Shown: piece after piece, positions 8,418 to 18,162 of the stretch | Layout: the number at the start of each line of letters is the position of its first letter | Position numbering within the stretch: the first letter of the stretch is position 1 | Notes under the pieces: model-generated | Database searches by the model: none | The model's input: only the letters and a program-made list of their open reading frames with translations | Told to the model about the DNA's origin: nothing | NCBI GenBank assembly: GCA_013306675.1 | Contig: JABLUY010000004.1 | Location: 62,001 to 126,000 of the forward strand | DNA length: 64,000 bases | Origin: Thraustochytrium sp. TN22 | Lineage: Eukaryota; Sar; Bigyra; Thraustochytrida; Thraustochytriidae | Direction of reading: 5' to 3' | Made by a program: the position numbers and the translations under genes

Positions 8418-10269
8418 GGTGGAGGTGGAGCGCGCGCTGCGCGTGCTGGACGGCGCCATCATGGTGCTGTGCGGTGTGGGCGGCGTGCAGTCCCAGAGTA
8501 TCACGGTGGACCGGCAGATGAAGCGGTACAAGGTGCCGCGCGTGGCCTTTATCAACAAGCTGGACCGCGTGGGCTCGAACCCGCAGCGCGTGCTCAAGGC
8601 GATCCGCGAGAAGCTGCGGCTGAACGCTTCGCTCATGCAGCTGCCCATTGGCCTGGAGGACAAGCACCAGGGCGTGGTGGACATCGTGACGCAGCAGGCG
8701 TACACCTTCCACGGCGACAACGGTGAGGAGGTCCGCGTCGGCCCGGTGCCGGAGGGAATGCAGGAGCAGGTGGAGACGACCCGCATGGAGCTGCTGGAGC
8801 GCCTGGGCGAGGTGGACGAGGAGATGGCGGAGTTCTTCCTCATGGAGGAGATGCCGGACGTGGACACGGTGAACGCGGCCGTGCGCCGTGCCACCATCGC
8901 GAACCAGTTCGTGCCGGTCTTCATGGGCAGCGCCTTCAAGAACCGCGGCGTGCAGCCGCTGCTGGACGGCGTGAAGGCGTATTTGCCGGCGCCCAAGGAG
9001 ATGAAGTACGAGTACCTTGACCTGAACGAGGAGGAGAAGAGCAAGCCGCTCGTGTGCGACGCCAAGGAGCCCCTGGTGGCGCTGGCCTTCAAGCTGGAGG
9101 AGAGCCGCTTCGGCCAGCTCACCTACGTGCGCGTGTACCAGGGCACGCTCAAGCGCGGCATGTTCATCCGCAACACGGCCAACAACAAGCGCGTCAAGCT
9201 GCCGCGCGTGGTGCGCATGCACTCGGAGGAGATGGAGGACGTGGATGCCGTGGGCCCGGGCGAGATCGCGGCGCTCTTCGGCGTCGAGTGCAGCTCTGGC
9301 GACACCTTTACGGACGGCGAGCTCAAGGGCTACAGCCCCAGCATGATGACCATGTTCGTGCCGCAGCCCGTGGTGAGCCTGGCCATCAAGCCCAAGGTCG
9401 CCACGGACGCCACGGGCAACTTTGGCAAGGCGCTGCAGCGCTTCCAGCGCGAGGACCCGACCTTCCGCGTCAAGGTGGACGACGAGAGCAAGGAGACCAT
9501 CATCTCCGGCATGGGCGAGCTGCACCTCGAGGTCTACGTGGAGCGCATGCGCCGCGAGTACAACGTCGAGACCATCGTTGGCATGCCGCAGGTCAACTAC
9601 CGCGAGTCCATCACCCAGCGTGCTGAGTTTAACTACCTGCACAAGAAGCAGTCTGGCGGCTCTGGCCAGTTCGGCCGCGTCGAGGGCTACATCGAGCCGC
9701 TCACCCCGGAGGAGATGAAGGAGCTCGGCACGGACTTCGTCTTCCAGAACAAGCTCATCGGCAACGTCATCCCGCCCGAGTACATCAACGCTGTCGAGAA
9801 GGGCTTCATTGAGTCCATGGAGGGTGGCGAGCTCGTCGGCCACCCCCTGGTTGGCGTGCGCGTCGTCCTCACCGACGGCCAGGCTCACTCGGTCGACTCC
9901 AACGAGCTCGCCTTCCGCCTCGCTGCCCGCGGCGCCTTCCGCCAGGCCCTCGAGAGCGCCGGCGCTGTTGTCCTCGAGCCCATCATGAGCGTCGAGATCC
10001 AGGTCCCCGAGGAGTACCAGGGCACCGTCGTCGGCGGCATCAACCGCCGCCGCGGCACCATCCTCGACTCCGAGATGGAGGAAGACCTCGCCACCATCCA
10101 CTGCGAGGTCCCGCTCAAGGAAATGTTCGGCTACTCCACCGAGATCCGCTCCGCCACGCAGGCCAAGGGCGAGTTCACCATGGAGTTCAAGTCGCACGAG
10201 CCCATGCCCCAGCACGAGGCCGACGAGCTCATCCGGAAGCACAAGGAGGCCCGCAAGGAGGGCAACTAA
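7999..10269 (+). CDS. GFM1: Mitochondrial elongation factor G (EF-G1)
   Basis: 756 residues from ATG at 7999, chosen because it begins a typical presequence (residues 1-50, rich in Ala/Arg/Ser and poor in acids) directly before the conserved start [22 protein letters not shown]. GTPase motifs: P-loop AHIDSGKTT (about residue 64), effector [17 protein letters not shown] and NKLD (about residue 186). Domain II, the III-V region ([13 protein letters not shown]) and the C-terminal EF-G domain IV/V ([30 protein letters not shown]) are all present, so the protein is full length. It catalyses GTP-dependent ribosome translocation in mitochondria. Intron-free. The 3' flank has no clear polyadenylation signal. 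Mitochondrial EF-G1 is preferred to the recycling factor EF-G2 by overall similarity to the translocase; a plastid form is less likely. Confidence 0.95.
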
Positions 10270-11193
10270 ACTGCTTTCCTCATCCATCACATCAACCTTG
10301 TCGTCTGTCAGAACACAACACACAATCAGAGAAAAACATTTTGCACACACTGACAAGCTCGGCAGCTTGTCATGAACGAACGCCAATTGGTTCTTCATTG
10401 TACATTTCAGGCCGTCTTCCGAATCGCGCAAGGCAAGACGAACTTCTCGAAGAACTTGAAGATCCCCGCAAACTCTTCTCGAAACTAGCCAACTGTAAGC
10501 AGCTGGGCGGAGAGACAGACGCCATCACACTGCACAGAGACCCACCCGCTAGCTCCGGCTCGCTTCGCGATGCCAGGCGCTGCGAGTATCCGACTCGGGG
10601 GCACTGCGCCTGCTATGCGTGCACTGGCAGACCTCGATTCCAAGTAGTTACTTGGTACCACCACAAGACGAGCGCTGTAACTCATTAGCTAAAGGCCTCC
10701 TGGCCGCTCGCTCGCTACGAACAGGCTAACGAGGTAGACTCTTGGCTAATTAACGTTAACAGTAAGTAAAGCCTGCCTGCTGAGGCAGCTGAGAGCGAGT
10801 GGCCTCTTCACAATCACCCATTGGCCGCCGGCCGCGCACTGCACTGCCGGCTAGCTAGCTCGCTAGCTAGCAACCACCGCTGCTTCTTCCGTGCAAGCCT
10901 TGCTAGCTAAGTCCAAGAGACGATAACTGCAGGCGCAGCGCAGCAGACCGCCTTCGCCGCGCCGCGCTCGCGCCGCGCTCCCGCCCGCGCCCGCGCCCGC
11001 GCCCGCGCGCTCCGGCGCCGCGCGCCGCGCCGCGCCCGCGCCCCGCGCCCGCGCCCGCGCCCGCGCCGCGCCGCGCCGCGCCGCGCCGCGAGGCGAGCGA
11101 GCGAGCGGCGAGCGAGGCGAGGCGAGGCGAGGCGAGGCGAGGCCAGGAAGGGTTAACGAGGCGGAGGCGGAGCAGGACGCGGAGGAGCGCAGG
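10270..11193. other. Intergenic: EF-G 3' flank and repeat-rich leader of the piggyBac-derived gene
   Basis: No convincing ORF. The region holds CTAGCTAGCTCGCTAGCTAGC-type palindromes at about 10849-10872, then almost pure GC low-complexity sequence: (CGCGCC)n at about 10980-11090 and (GAGGC)n at about 11090-11145. The (GAGGC)n tract ends 50 bases before the next start codon and resembles tracts before other genes in the window. Confidence 0.5.
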
Positions 11194-13479
11194 ATGAAGT
11201 TCAAGCCCGGGTCCGTGGCCGCGGCGCAGGCCGACAAGCTGCTGGGAGGGCGCGAGGCGCGCAAGCTGGCCGGGGCCTCGTACAAGATGTTCGCGCTGCG
11301 CGTCAAGGTGGTGCGGGTGGTGGACAGGTCCCGCGAGGTGGAGCTGCTGGACCTGCCCTGGGACTCGACGCTCAAGATCGCGACGCGAGGGCTCCTGACG
11401 GTGAAGGAAGCCGAGGAGAAGTACACGATGGGGTCGGAGCAGAACATGAAGGCGGCCAAGGCGCTGAGCGGCGACGCGTCGGCCAAGAAGAGGCCGGCCA
11501 GGGACCAGGGCGAGCGGGGCAGGGCGGCGCGGCCCCGGCTCGGGTCGCTGGACTCGGAGACCTCCTCGCCGATCGAGGTCATGAGCCCGGAGAAGACCAA
11601 GCCAAAGAAGAAGGCGGCGGCGGCCAAGGGCAAGGCGGCGGCCAAGGGCAAGGCGGCGCCCAAGGGCAAGGGCAGGAAGGCCAAGCCTTCGTCGCCCGAG
11701 TCCAGCTCGTCCGAGGCGTCCTCAGACGAGAGCTCGTCGTCGTCGTCCTCGGACGAGAGCGACACTGCGGAGGACGACGCCGAGGCCGAGGCCAAGGCCA
11801 AGAAGGCGGCGGCCGTCAAGGCCGCGCGAGCCAAGAACCTGGAGGCTGCCAGAGCTGCCAGGGCCGCCAAGAAGGCGGCTGAGGCGGCTGCGGCCGCTAA
11901 GGCGGCTGTAGCTGCGGCTGCGGTGCCCGCCCCTGCGGAGCCGGCAGCGCCCGCGGCCACTGCGCCGACCAAGGCGGCCGCCTCCGCCAAGAAGGGTCGG
12001 AAGGCGGCGGCCTCGACCGCCGCAGCCGGCGCCGGCGCCGGCGGCAGCAGCAGCAGCAATAGCAACGGTAGTGGGGCGAAGCGGCTGGTGCCGCTGCCGG
12101 AGACGCTGGAGTGGAGCCTGAGTGCCGGCGCCGTGGCGGAGACGCGCTCACCCGCCGAGCTGAATCTCAAGCCGAAGCTAGAGGCGTGGGAGGACGAGGA
12201 CGCGGACAAGCCGCCGATGGCTTACTTCTGGGCGTTCTTTCTGGAGAGCGAGCACATCAAGCTCATGCTGCAGCACACGAACGAACGCTTGGAGAAGTCC
12301 GGCTACGAGCGGATGACGCAGTCCGAATTCCGCGTGTATGTTGGTCTGTCCGTGGCCGCAAGCCTCAGCCCAAACCTGCCTGCCACCGTGCTCTGGTCGC
12401 GCGATCCGCACGCGTCGTTCTCGGCGCCCGAGTTCGAGAACCGCATGAAGCTGACCCGCTTTAACCAGATCGGTTCGTCGATTGCCTTTTGCGGCCTCGA
12501 GGAGGAGGCCGCGTCTGCGTCCGCGCCTTGGACCCGCGTCGAGCCGCTCATTGAGTGGTTCAACGCCAGCCGCCCCGAGATCTTCCAGCCAGGCGCTGGC
12601 CTCTGCTGCGACGAGGTGCTGGCCAAGTGGGAGGCAGCGCGCCCGGCCGAGGCCAGTGTCCCTGGCCTGGCCCACTCCGCCGCGTCCACACGTCTCGGCG
12701 CGGAGATCTTTGGCACCTGCTGTAGCCAGGCTCGCATCATGACGCGGCTCGAGCTCGTCGCGCCCAGCGACAACCGCGAGAAGAAATACGCGCGCACCGC
12801 CTCGCCACACTGCGCGCTGCTCATGCGGCTGGTCGAGCCCTACAAGAAGACTGGCCGCACCGTCTTTGTGCCTTCGCAGCTCGCCTCGGTCGAGTCCGCC
12901 GTGGCTTTGCGTGCGCACCTCGGCCTCCACTTCATGGGCGCCATCAAGGCGCACCCGGTTCTCACGCCGCTGAACCACATCGCGCGGGAGCACACCTTTA
13001 AGACTCCTGGCGAGTCCGTCTTTCTCACGTCCGAGGTCGGCGGCACGCCCATTGTGGCTGCCGGCTGGCGCGGCGCCAAGACCACTGTCACGCTCGCCAC
13101 CTGCGGCACTTCGGCGGCCGGCGTGCCCATGGAGGCACAAACCGCCCTCTTTGAGCGACCGGGCAAGATCCCACGCGACGCCACCACCGCCGAGTACGCC
13201 ACCAACGCCTGCGCTGCCGATCTGCACGCCTCCATCCGTTCGCAGGAGCTCTCGCTCGGCCGCTGCGTACGCAACGCGGACCGCGTCGAGACACGCCTCT
13301 TCCGCTATGTCCTCGAGGTGTGCGTCGCCGACGCCTTCTTCGCCTCGCTCTACTTCAACCCGCGCCAGAGTGCCGTCAAGTTCAACGACCCGCAGACCTT
13401 CGCCATGGCCCTTGCCGACGGTCTCCTCACCTATGTTCCCAAGAAGAAGAAGAAGAAGTCTCGTCACACCGCCGAGTGA
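11194..13479 (+). CDS. Domesticated piggyBac transposase-derived protein (PGBD-like), probably catalytically dead
   Basis: 761 residues, single exon. Residues 1-85 are a unique N-terminal domain (KMFALRVKVVRVVDRS...). Residues about 85-310 are a Lys/Ala/Ser-rich linker with acidic Ser runs, like chromatin-associated tails. From about residue 340 it follows the DDE_Tnp_1_7 (piggyBac) fold: YFWAFFLESEHIKLML, the W-x-R-D-P block, ...RMKLTRFNQI, W-T-R-V-E-P-L-I-E-W-F-N. The first Asp is kept (GLCCDEVLAKW, about residue 472). The second motif, normally V-D-N-F-x-T-S, reads VFVPSQLAS (about 557-565), replacing Asp. A third-Asp candidate remains in CAADLHASI (about 675). The C-terminal zinc-binding domain is absent, replaced by a Lys-rich tail (KKKKKK) that could be an NLS. 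There are no terminal inverted repeats beside it. An intact ORF with a lost active site argues for a host function, probably DNA or chromatin binding. Confidence 0.8.
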   Translation: MKFKPGSVAAAQADKLLGGREARKLAGASYKMFALRVKVVRVVDRSREVELLDLPWDSTLKIATRGLLTVKEAEEKYTMGSEQNMKAAKALSGDASAKKRPARDQGERGRAARPRLGSLDSETSSPIEVMSPEKTKPKKKAAAAKGKAAAKGKAAPKGKGRKAKPSSPESSSSEASSDESSSSSSSDESDTAEDDAEAEAKAKKAAAVKAARAKNLEAARAARAAKKAAEAAAAAKAAVAAAAVPAPAEPAAPAATAPTKAAASAKKGRKAAASTAAAGAGAGGSSSSNSNGSGAKRLVPLPETLEWSLSAGAVAETRSPAELNLKPKLEAWEDEDADKPPMAYFWAFFLESEHIKLMLQHTNERLEKSGYERMTQSEFRVYVGLSVAASLSPNLPATVLWSRDPHASFSAPEFENRMKLTRFNQIGSSIAFCGLEEEAASASAPWTRVEPLIEWFNASRPEIFQPGAGLCCDEVLAKWEAARPAEASVPGLAHSAASTRLGAEIFGTCCSQARIMTRLELVAPSDNREKKYARTASPHCALLMRLVEPYKKTGRTVFVPSQLASVESAVALRAHLGLHFMGAIKAHPVLTPLNHIAREHTFKTPGESVFLTSEVGGTPIVAAGWRGAKTTVTLATCGTSAAGVPMEAQTALFERPGKIPRDATTAEYATNACAADLHASIRSQELSLGRCVRNADRVETRLFRYVLEVCVADAFFASLYFNPRQSAVKFNDPQTFAMALADGLLTYVPKKKKKKSRHTAE

Positions 13480-14002
13480 TGGAACTTACCTTAGACCACC
13501 GAGATTTTTAGGAGAAGGAGGAGAAGAAGGGAGAGAAGGGTCGCACACTACGATTAGACGTGAGAGGGAAGAAGAAGAAGAAGAAGACACACAAGCGACA
13601 GACACAGGCCGCCTATTGCCTGCATACAGACAGACGTTTGCCCGCGTCCGCCTCCGCGCGGGCGCGCGCCGTCTTTTTTAGAAACAACGCAAAAACCTAA
13701 GCAAGAATTTCCCCCACCCTCTTTTGGTTAGTCCACGTTAAGTGAGTCCACGTCGTGACCGTGAGCTCAACCCGTTACGACCGAGCGACCGAGCTGACAA
13801 CACCAAGAAGGCACCGAGCTGACACCAAAGAAAGGACCGAACTGACACCAAGAAGGGACCGAGCTGCCACTTACCTAGCTAGAAAGGCCTCACTGTCAGG
13901 GCGCAGCGGCTTCTGCGTGTGCAAAGTCGGCCCGCAAGAGTTGTCATCATGCATCGTCTCCGTCTGCAATGATACTCTCATTAGAAAAAAACTACCTGTT
14001 GT
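13480..14002. other. Convergent intergenic region with a short degenerate tandem repeat
   Basis: Both flanking genes end here. About 13776-13866 carries four or five degenerate copies of a 20-24 base unit (ACCGAGCTGACACCAAGAAG with variants). The 13500-13595 stretch is purine-rich (GAAGAAGAAG). Nothing coding is seen. Confidence 0.6.
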
Positions 14003-15571
14003 TCAGGATTGCTCCGCCTGGAGGATGTCGAGCATGGCGACACCGGACTTCTCAAAGGCGAGAATAAGAGTGCACGCTGCCTTGGCATCGCTGGCGGCGT
14101 CCGCAGCGAAGCGCAGGCGCGCAATAGGGCCTGTAAAGGTGGAGTGGTCCATGGCGCCGAAGGAGACGAGCGAGTCGAGGAGAACGACAGGATCCTCACG
14201 GTCGCGGACTTGGAGCACGAGAACGGCCTTGTCCTGGACCAGCGAGCAAGCGACCACGTCGCCATGGCCCTCGCCAGCGCGCTCCAGAAGGTCGCCGCAT
14301 GCAAAGATGTCGTCTCGGTGGTCAACGAGCGCCGGAGGCGGGTGCTGGTAGGAGAAGAGCAGATCGCCCGAGTCAACTTCCCACGAGCAGACGCGCCCGG
14401 CTTGGCCCCAGGCATACACCTTGTCACGGCTCGCGGTGAGGCGCATGGCCACAATGGCGCTGGGCATCTCACCCAGGACCCGGAGGGGCTGGCCCCAGAC
14501 GAGATCCCACAACCGCACGGTGCGGTCTGCGCCAAAGGAGACGGCCAGCTCCTTCTCCTGGTTACAACGTGCGCCAAGGTACTCAACGCCGAGCACGGGG
14601 CTGTCATGGCCTGTGAGCATGCGAACCTCGGTGCCGTCTTCCAAGGCCCAGGCGCCTGCGCGTTTCGGGCAAAAGCGGTGCGGAGCGCCCCGGTGGGTGC
14701 TGAGTTAGTTGTTCCAAAATTCGTTCGTGCGCCAATGCAAGAGGCCCAAGCGGCGCGGCAAGAAACGTACGGATGCTTTGATCGCGCGAGGAGGTGAGCA
14801 CGACTTCCGGAATGCCGACCGACTCGATGCGACCGACGTCCGAAACGGCGGTGACCGTGTCCTTGTGGCCGCGCAGGCGGAGGAGGAGCTTGCCGGAGGC
14901 CAGGTCCCAGACGTGGACGTGCTTGTCGCGGCCTGCAGAGAACAGCCGCGGACCGACGATGCGGACCACCTCAACGCTGGAGAGGTGGGCGTCGAGGGAG
15001 AAGATCTGGCGCCACGTCTGCCGGCTCCACACGCGCACGGTCTGATCGCCACTGGCGGTGACGAGGACCTCGTCGTTGGCACAGGCGGCGTTGATGGGCC
15101 CTGCATGCGCTTTCCAGTGATGGGCCAAGATCCCGGTGGCCGTCTCGAACGCAAAGGCGTAGCCCGTCACGCAGCAATAGATGTGGTGCTCAGGCGTGAC
15201 TAGAACATACGAGATGGTCGAGCGGCGGAACTGCAGTTCGGGCTCAAGGTCAGCGGCAGGAGCCGCCGTCTCGTTCCCGCTGCTTGACTGCGACGGTGTC
15301 GGCGTCTGGCCGCTGTCGTCCTCAGCGGCCACGGCGTTCTTGTCGGCCACGCTGTCGTCCGCGTCGCCGTCGGCCTCGACCTCCTTGCCGCTCGCGACCG
15401 GGGTATCGAGGCCCTCCACGTCCCACCAAAAGACAGACCTGTCGTCGCTGACACTGAGAAAGGAGATGCCGCCACGCGCCGCGGCCTCAGCGGCGCTGAG
15501 GTGGGTGGCGTCGATGGGGAGAATGGCGTTGACCGCGTCCGCGTGGCCGGCGAGCATCATCTCGAGGCGCG

Positions 15572-15608
<37 letters not shown>

Positions 15609-17471
15609 ACGGCCGCTGTGATCCACATCGGTGCGCCAGACGCACAGCGTGCGGTCGGCCGCGGCGGAGACGCAGAGGCCCGGCCAGGAGCGCAGCGCAC
15701 GGATCTCGCCCTGGTGGCGCGCCAAGGTGGCCAGCATCTCGGCCTCCGCGCCGGCGCTCGGGATGGACCAGAGGCGCACGGTCTGGTCCGCTGAACCGGT
15801 CGCAACACGGAGCGAAGCGTCGTCGCCGCCTGAGAGGAAGCGCACGGCCGTGACGTGGTTGGTGTGGCCACGCAGCACTACGCGACGCGGGTCCGTATCC
15901 GCACTGGCGCCAGCGCCAGCGCCAGCGCCAGCGCCAGCGCTGGTGCTGGCGCTGGCCGGCAGGTCGGGCCAAACGAGGGCGAGGCCGTCATCGGCGCACG
16001 AAGCGAGCTGCATCGAGCCGCTGCCGTCTGCAGCACGGCGCAGGTCCACGCCCAGGCACCAGCCGTCATGGGCGCGCTCAAAGCGATGCAGCACCTGACG
16101 GTCCGGGAGCGTCCAGACAAGCACGGTGCCGTCGTCGGACGCGGAGGCGGCCGCGGCACCGCAACAGCGCAGTGCGCGGACGGAGTCCTTGTGCTCCGCG
16201 AAGGTGGCCACCTCCTCGAGGGTCTGCGCGTCCGCGGAAGGGCGCCAGAGCCGGCAGGTGGAGTCCATGGCGGCGGACACGAGAAGACCAGTGGAGACGT
16301 CAAAGTCGAGCCCATGCACCGCCCAGCCCTTGTGCGCCGCCGTGCTGGTGACAATGTGACCCGAGCCGGTGTGCACGAGCGCGATGAGGCCCTTGGAGCC
16401 GGCGCAGGCGAAGTGCTCTGGGTGGCCGACTGCCGCCACGGCCTGTAAGAACCCGAGCTCCAGCCCGCGATACCGGTGCATGAGCGGGTTGAGCGCACTG
16501 GCCAGCACGGGCCAGCGCGCGCACGCGCCGCCCTGGCTCGTGGCGAGCAGTCTCCGCAAGGACGCCAGGTTGTGCACAAACATGCGAAAGTAGCGGTCGC
16601 CGGCGTGGATGCCGGAGAGCTTATTCCAGAGCATCTCGCTGGCGATTTGCTTGCGCCCTGCGGCCGGTGCCTTGAGCGCCACCGCGCGCGCGGCGCGCAC
16701 GGCACGCGAGATGGCCGCCAGGCAGCGCGCGGCGTTGCTGGTCTCCTCCCCGCCCTCGTTGCTGAGGCCCTGCGCCGCCAGCACGAGGTCCACGTCGACC
16801 AGGCTGCGGAAGACAGTCTCGTCCTCGCTGAGCGCCTTGGCCAGCACCCAGTTCACATTCACCCCGAGGAAATAGACCTGCTCGAGACGGCCTGCCCACT
16901 CCATGTGGCGCGCCAGGTTCGCCAGAACGTACGGAGACGGGACGGTCCAGGGGCGGCCGCCGGACCGCGCCATGACGCCGTCCACCAGGCTGGCCTGCAT
17001 CTCCGCGAGCGCGTCCTCGCTCCACGCCTCGCGCATGCCCTGTGCGTCCTCGGCCGAGATCTCGCGCCACGAGTCGGGTGGCGCCACCTCCATATCCGCC
17101 AGCTCCGCGGCCATCTCCGCAGGCGGCAGCTGCTCCCCCGCCGCGAAGACGGCCATCTTCTTCCACTCCAGGCTCCATCGCGCCGCACTGGAGCAGCTCT
17201 CCGCGTCCTCCTCTGCTACGACCACCACCACCTGCTCCTGCTCCGGCAGCTTCTCCGGCGGCAGCTGCAGCTCGTGCAGCTGCGCCGCGCCCTCTCGCAC
17301 GTCCCAGGTCGCCGCGGCGCCGCCGCGCGCCTGGAGCGCCTCACGCAGCGCCGCGGCGGCCGCGGCCTCGTCCGCGGCGTCCGCCACCAGCACGAGCACC
17401 GCGCGCGTGCCGCCGCCGCCCAGCGCCGCCACGCGCGCGAGGTCCCACGCGCTGGCGAGCGGGCCCGCCAT
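14003..17471 (-). CDS. WD40 repeat protein with NLR-like helical region (one intron)
   Basis: Two exons joined by a 115-base intron at 14656-14770 (donor GTACGT, acceptor GCGCAG). Splicing turns SRDQSIR into SRDQSIRAWALEDGTEV and restores the WD40 phase; unspliced, the frame closes soon after. The start is taken at 17469-17471 (MAGPLASAWDLARV); the open frame further upstream is low-complexity. About 1117 residues. Residues about 20-130 (AVLVLVADAADE...VVVVVAEEDAES...RWSLEWKKM) alternate strand and helix like a diverged TIR domain. Residues about 175-330 (YVLANLARHMEWAGRLEQVYFLGVNVNWVLAK...) resemble the helical segment between the NTPase and WD40 parts of APAF1/NLR proteins. About 12 WD40 repeats follow (SGDQTVRVWS, SADQTVRLWS, GADRTVRLWD). 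No Walker A or B is visible, so it would be an NTPase-less relative. Scaffold or sensor role is inferred. Confidence 0.75.
14656..14770 (-). other. Intron in the WD40 gene
   Basis: The minus strand reads ATCC then GTACGTTTC at the donor, and GAAACGCGCAG then GCGCCTGG at the acceptor. Removal joins two WD40-coding frames in phase 1. The intron is short, like those of the LRR genes, and uses the same GTACGT donor. Confidence 0.8.
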
Positions 17472-18162
17472 GCTGCGCCGCGCCGCCGCCCGCGTCGCCG
17501 CTCTGCCGCTCCGCCGCGCCGCGCGCGCCCTCCACCCGCAGCCCGGATCCGGCTTTGCGCTCCAGCGCGAGCTCGAGCTCCAGCTCGAGCTCGGCTCGGC
17601 CTTGGCCCTCGACGTCGACGTCGACTTCGACTTGGATTTCAATTTGGTGGCGTCTCCGAGTTCGAATTCGAATTCGAATTCGAATTCAAATTCGAATTCG
17701 AATTCCTCGGCGCCACAGTTCAAAAATTCGAAAGCAGCAAACCCGAATCGATCGCGGCGCGCAGCGCGAGCGCCGCGCCGCCGCGCGCGGCGGCGGCGCG
17801 CGCGAGCGGCGAGCAGCGCGCAGCGGCAGCAGCGGAGCGCGCAAGTTCCACCTCGCGGGGGCGGCGGCCGGGACGCTCCGAGTCGACTGCCTCGCCTCGC
17901 CTCGCCTCGCCTCGCCTCGCCTCGTGCGCCGCCGCGGAGGGACCCGGAGGGCGCGCGCGAGGCGGCCCCGGGGGGAGGGCCGCGCGAGGCGACGGCGCGC
18001 GAGAGGACGCGCTCTCTCTCTGCTCCGCGGCGCGCTGGAAGGCGGCGGCAGGCTGCGTGCGAGTTGTGGAGGACGATGGAGCTGCGAGACTCGCTGATGC
18101 GGCTGGCGCGAGCCGAGGTCACGGTCGGCAGTCGCGGTTAGGCGGCGACGGACTCGGAGGGC
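17472..18162. promoter_or_regulatory. Divergent promoter region with GAATTC and CTCGC tandem repeats
   Basis: 691 bases between two divergent start codons. It contains a palindromic hexamer array, (GAATTC)n with one variant, at about 17661-17706; a (CGACGT)-like tract at about 17607-17625; and (CTCGC)n at about 17888-17925. Because the hexamer is its own reverse complement, it reads as Phe-Glu repeats on both strands, which explains long spurious ORFs here. No TATA box recognised. Confidence 0.55.

Noticed and set aside
7876-10431. 851-codon minus-strand ORF opposite mitochondrial EF-G
   Set aside because: It is the antisense shadow of a highly conserved gene; its composition (Leu/His/Val/Ala-rich) matches no family.
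17472-18122. Upstream extension of the WD40 protein containing Phe-Glu repeats
   Set aside because: Open frame, but low complexity throughout; the ATG at 17469-17471 starts the first ordered sequence. Kept as a finding, not as coding.
16903-18141. Plus-strand ORF with Asn-Ser repeats
   Set aside because: Formed by the palindromic GAATTC array plus antisense of the WD40 gene.
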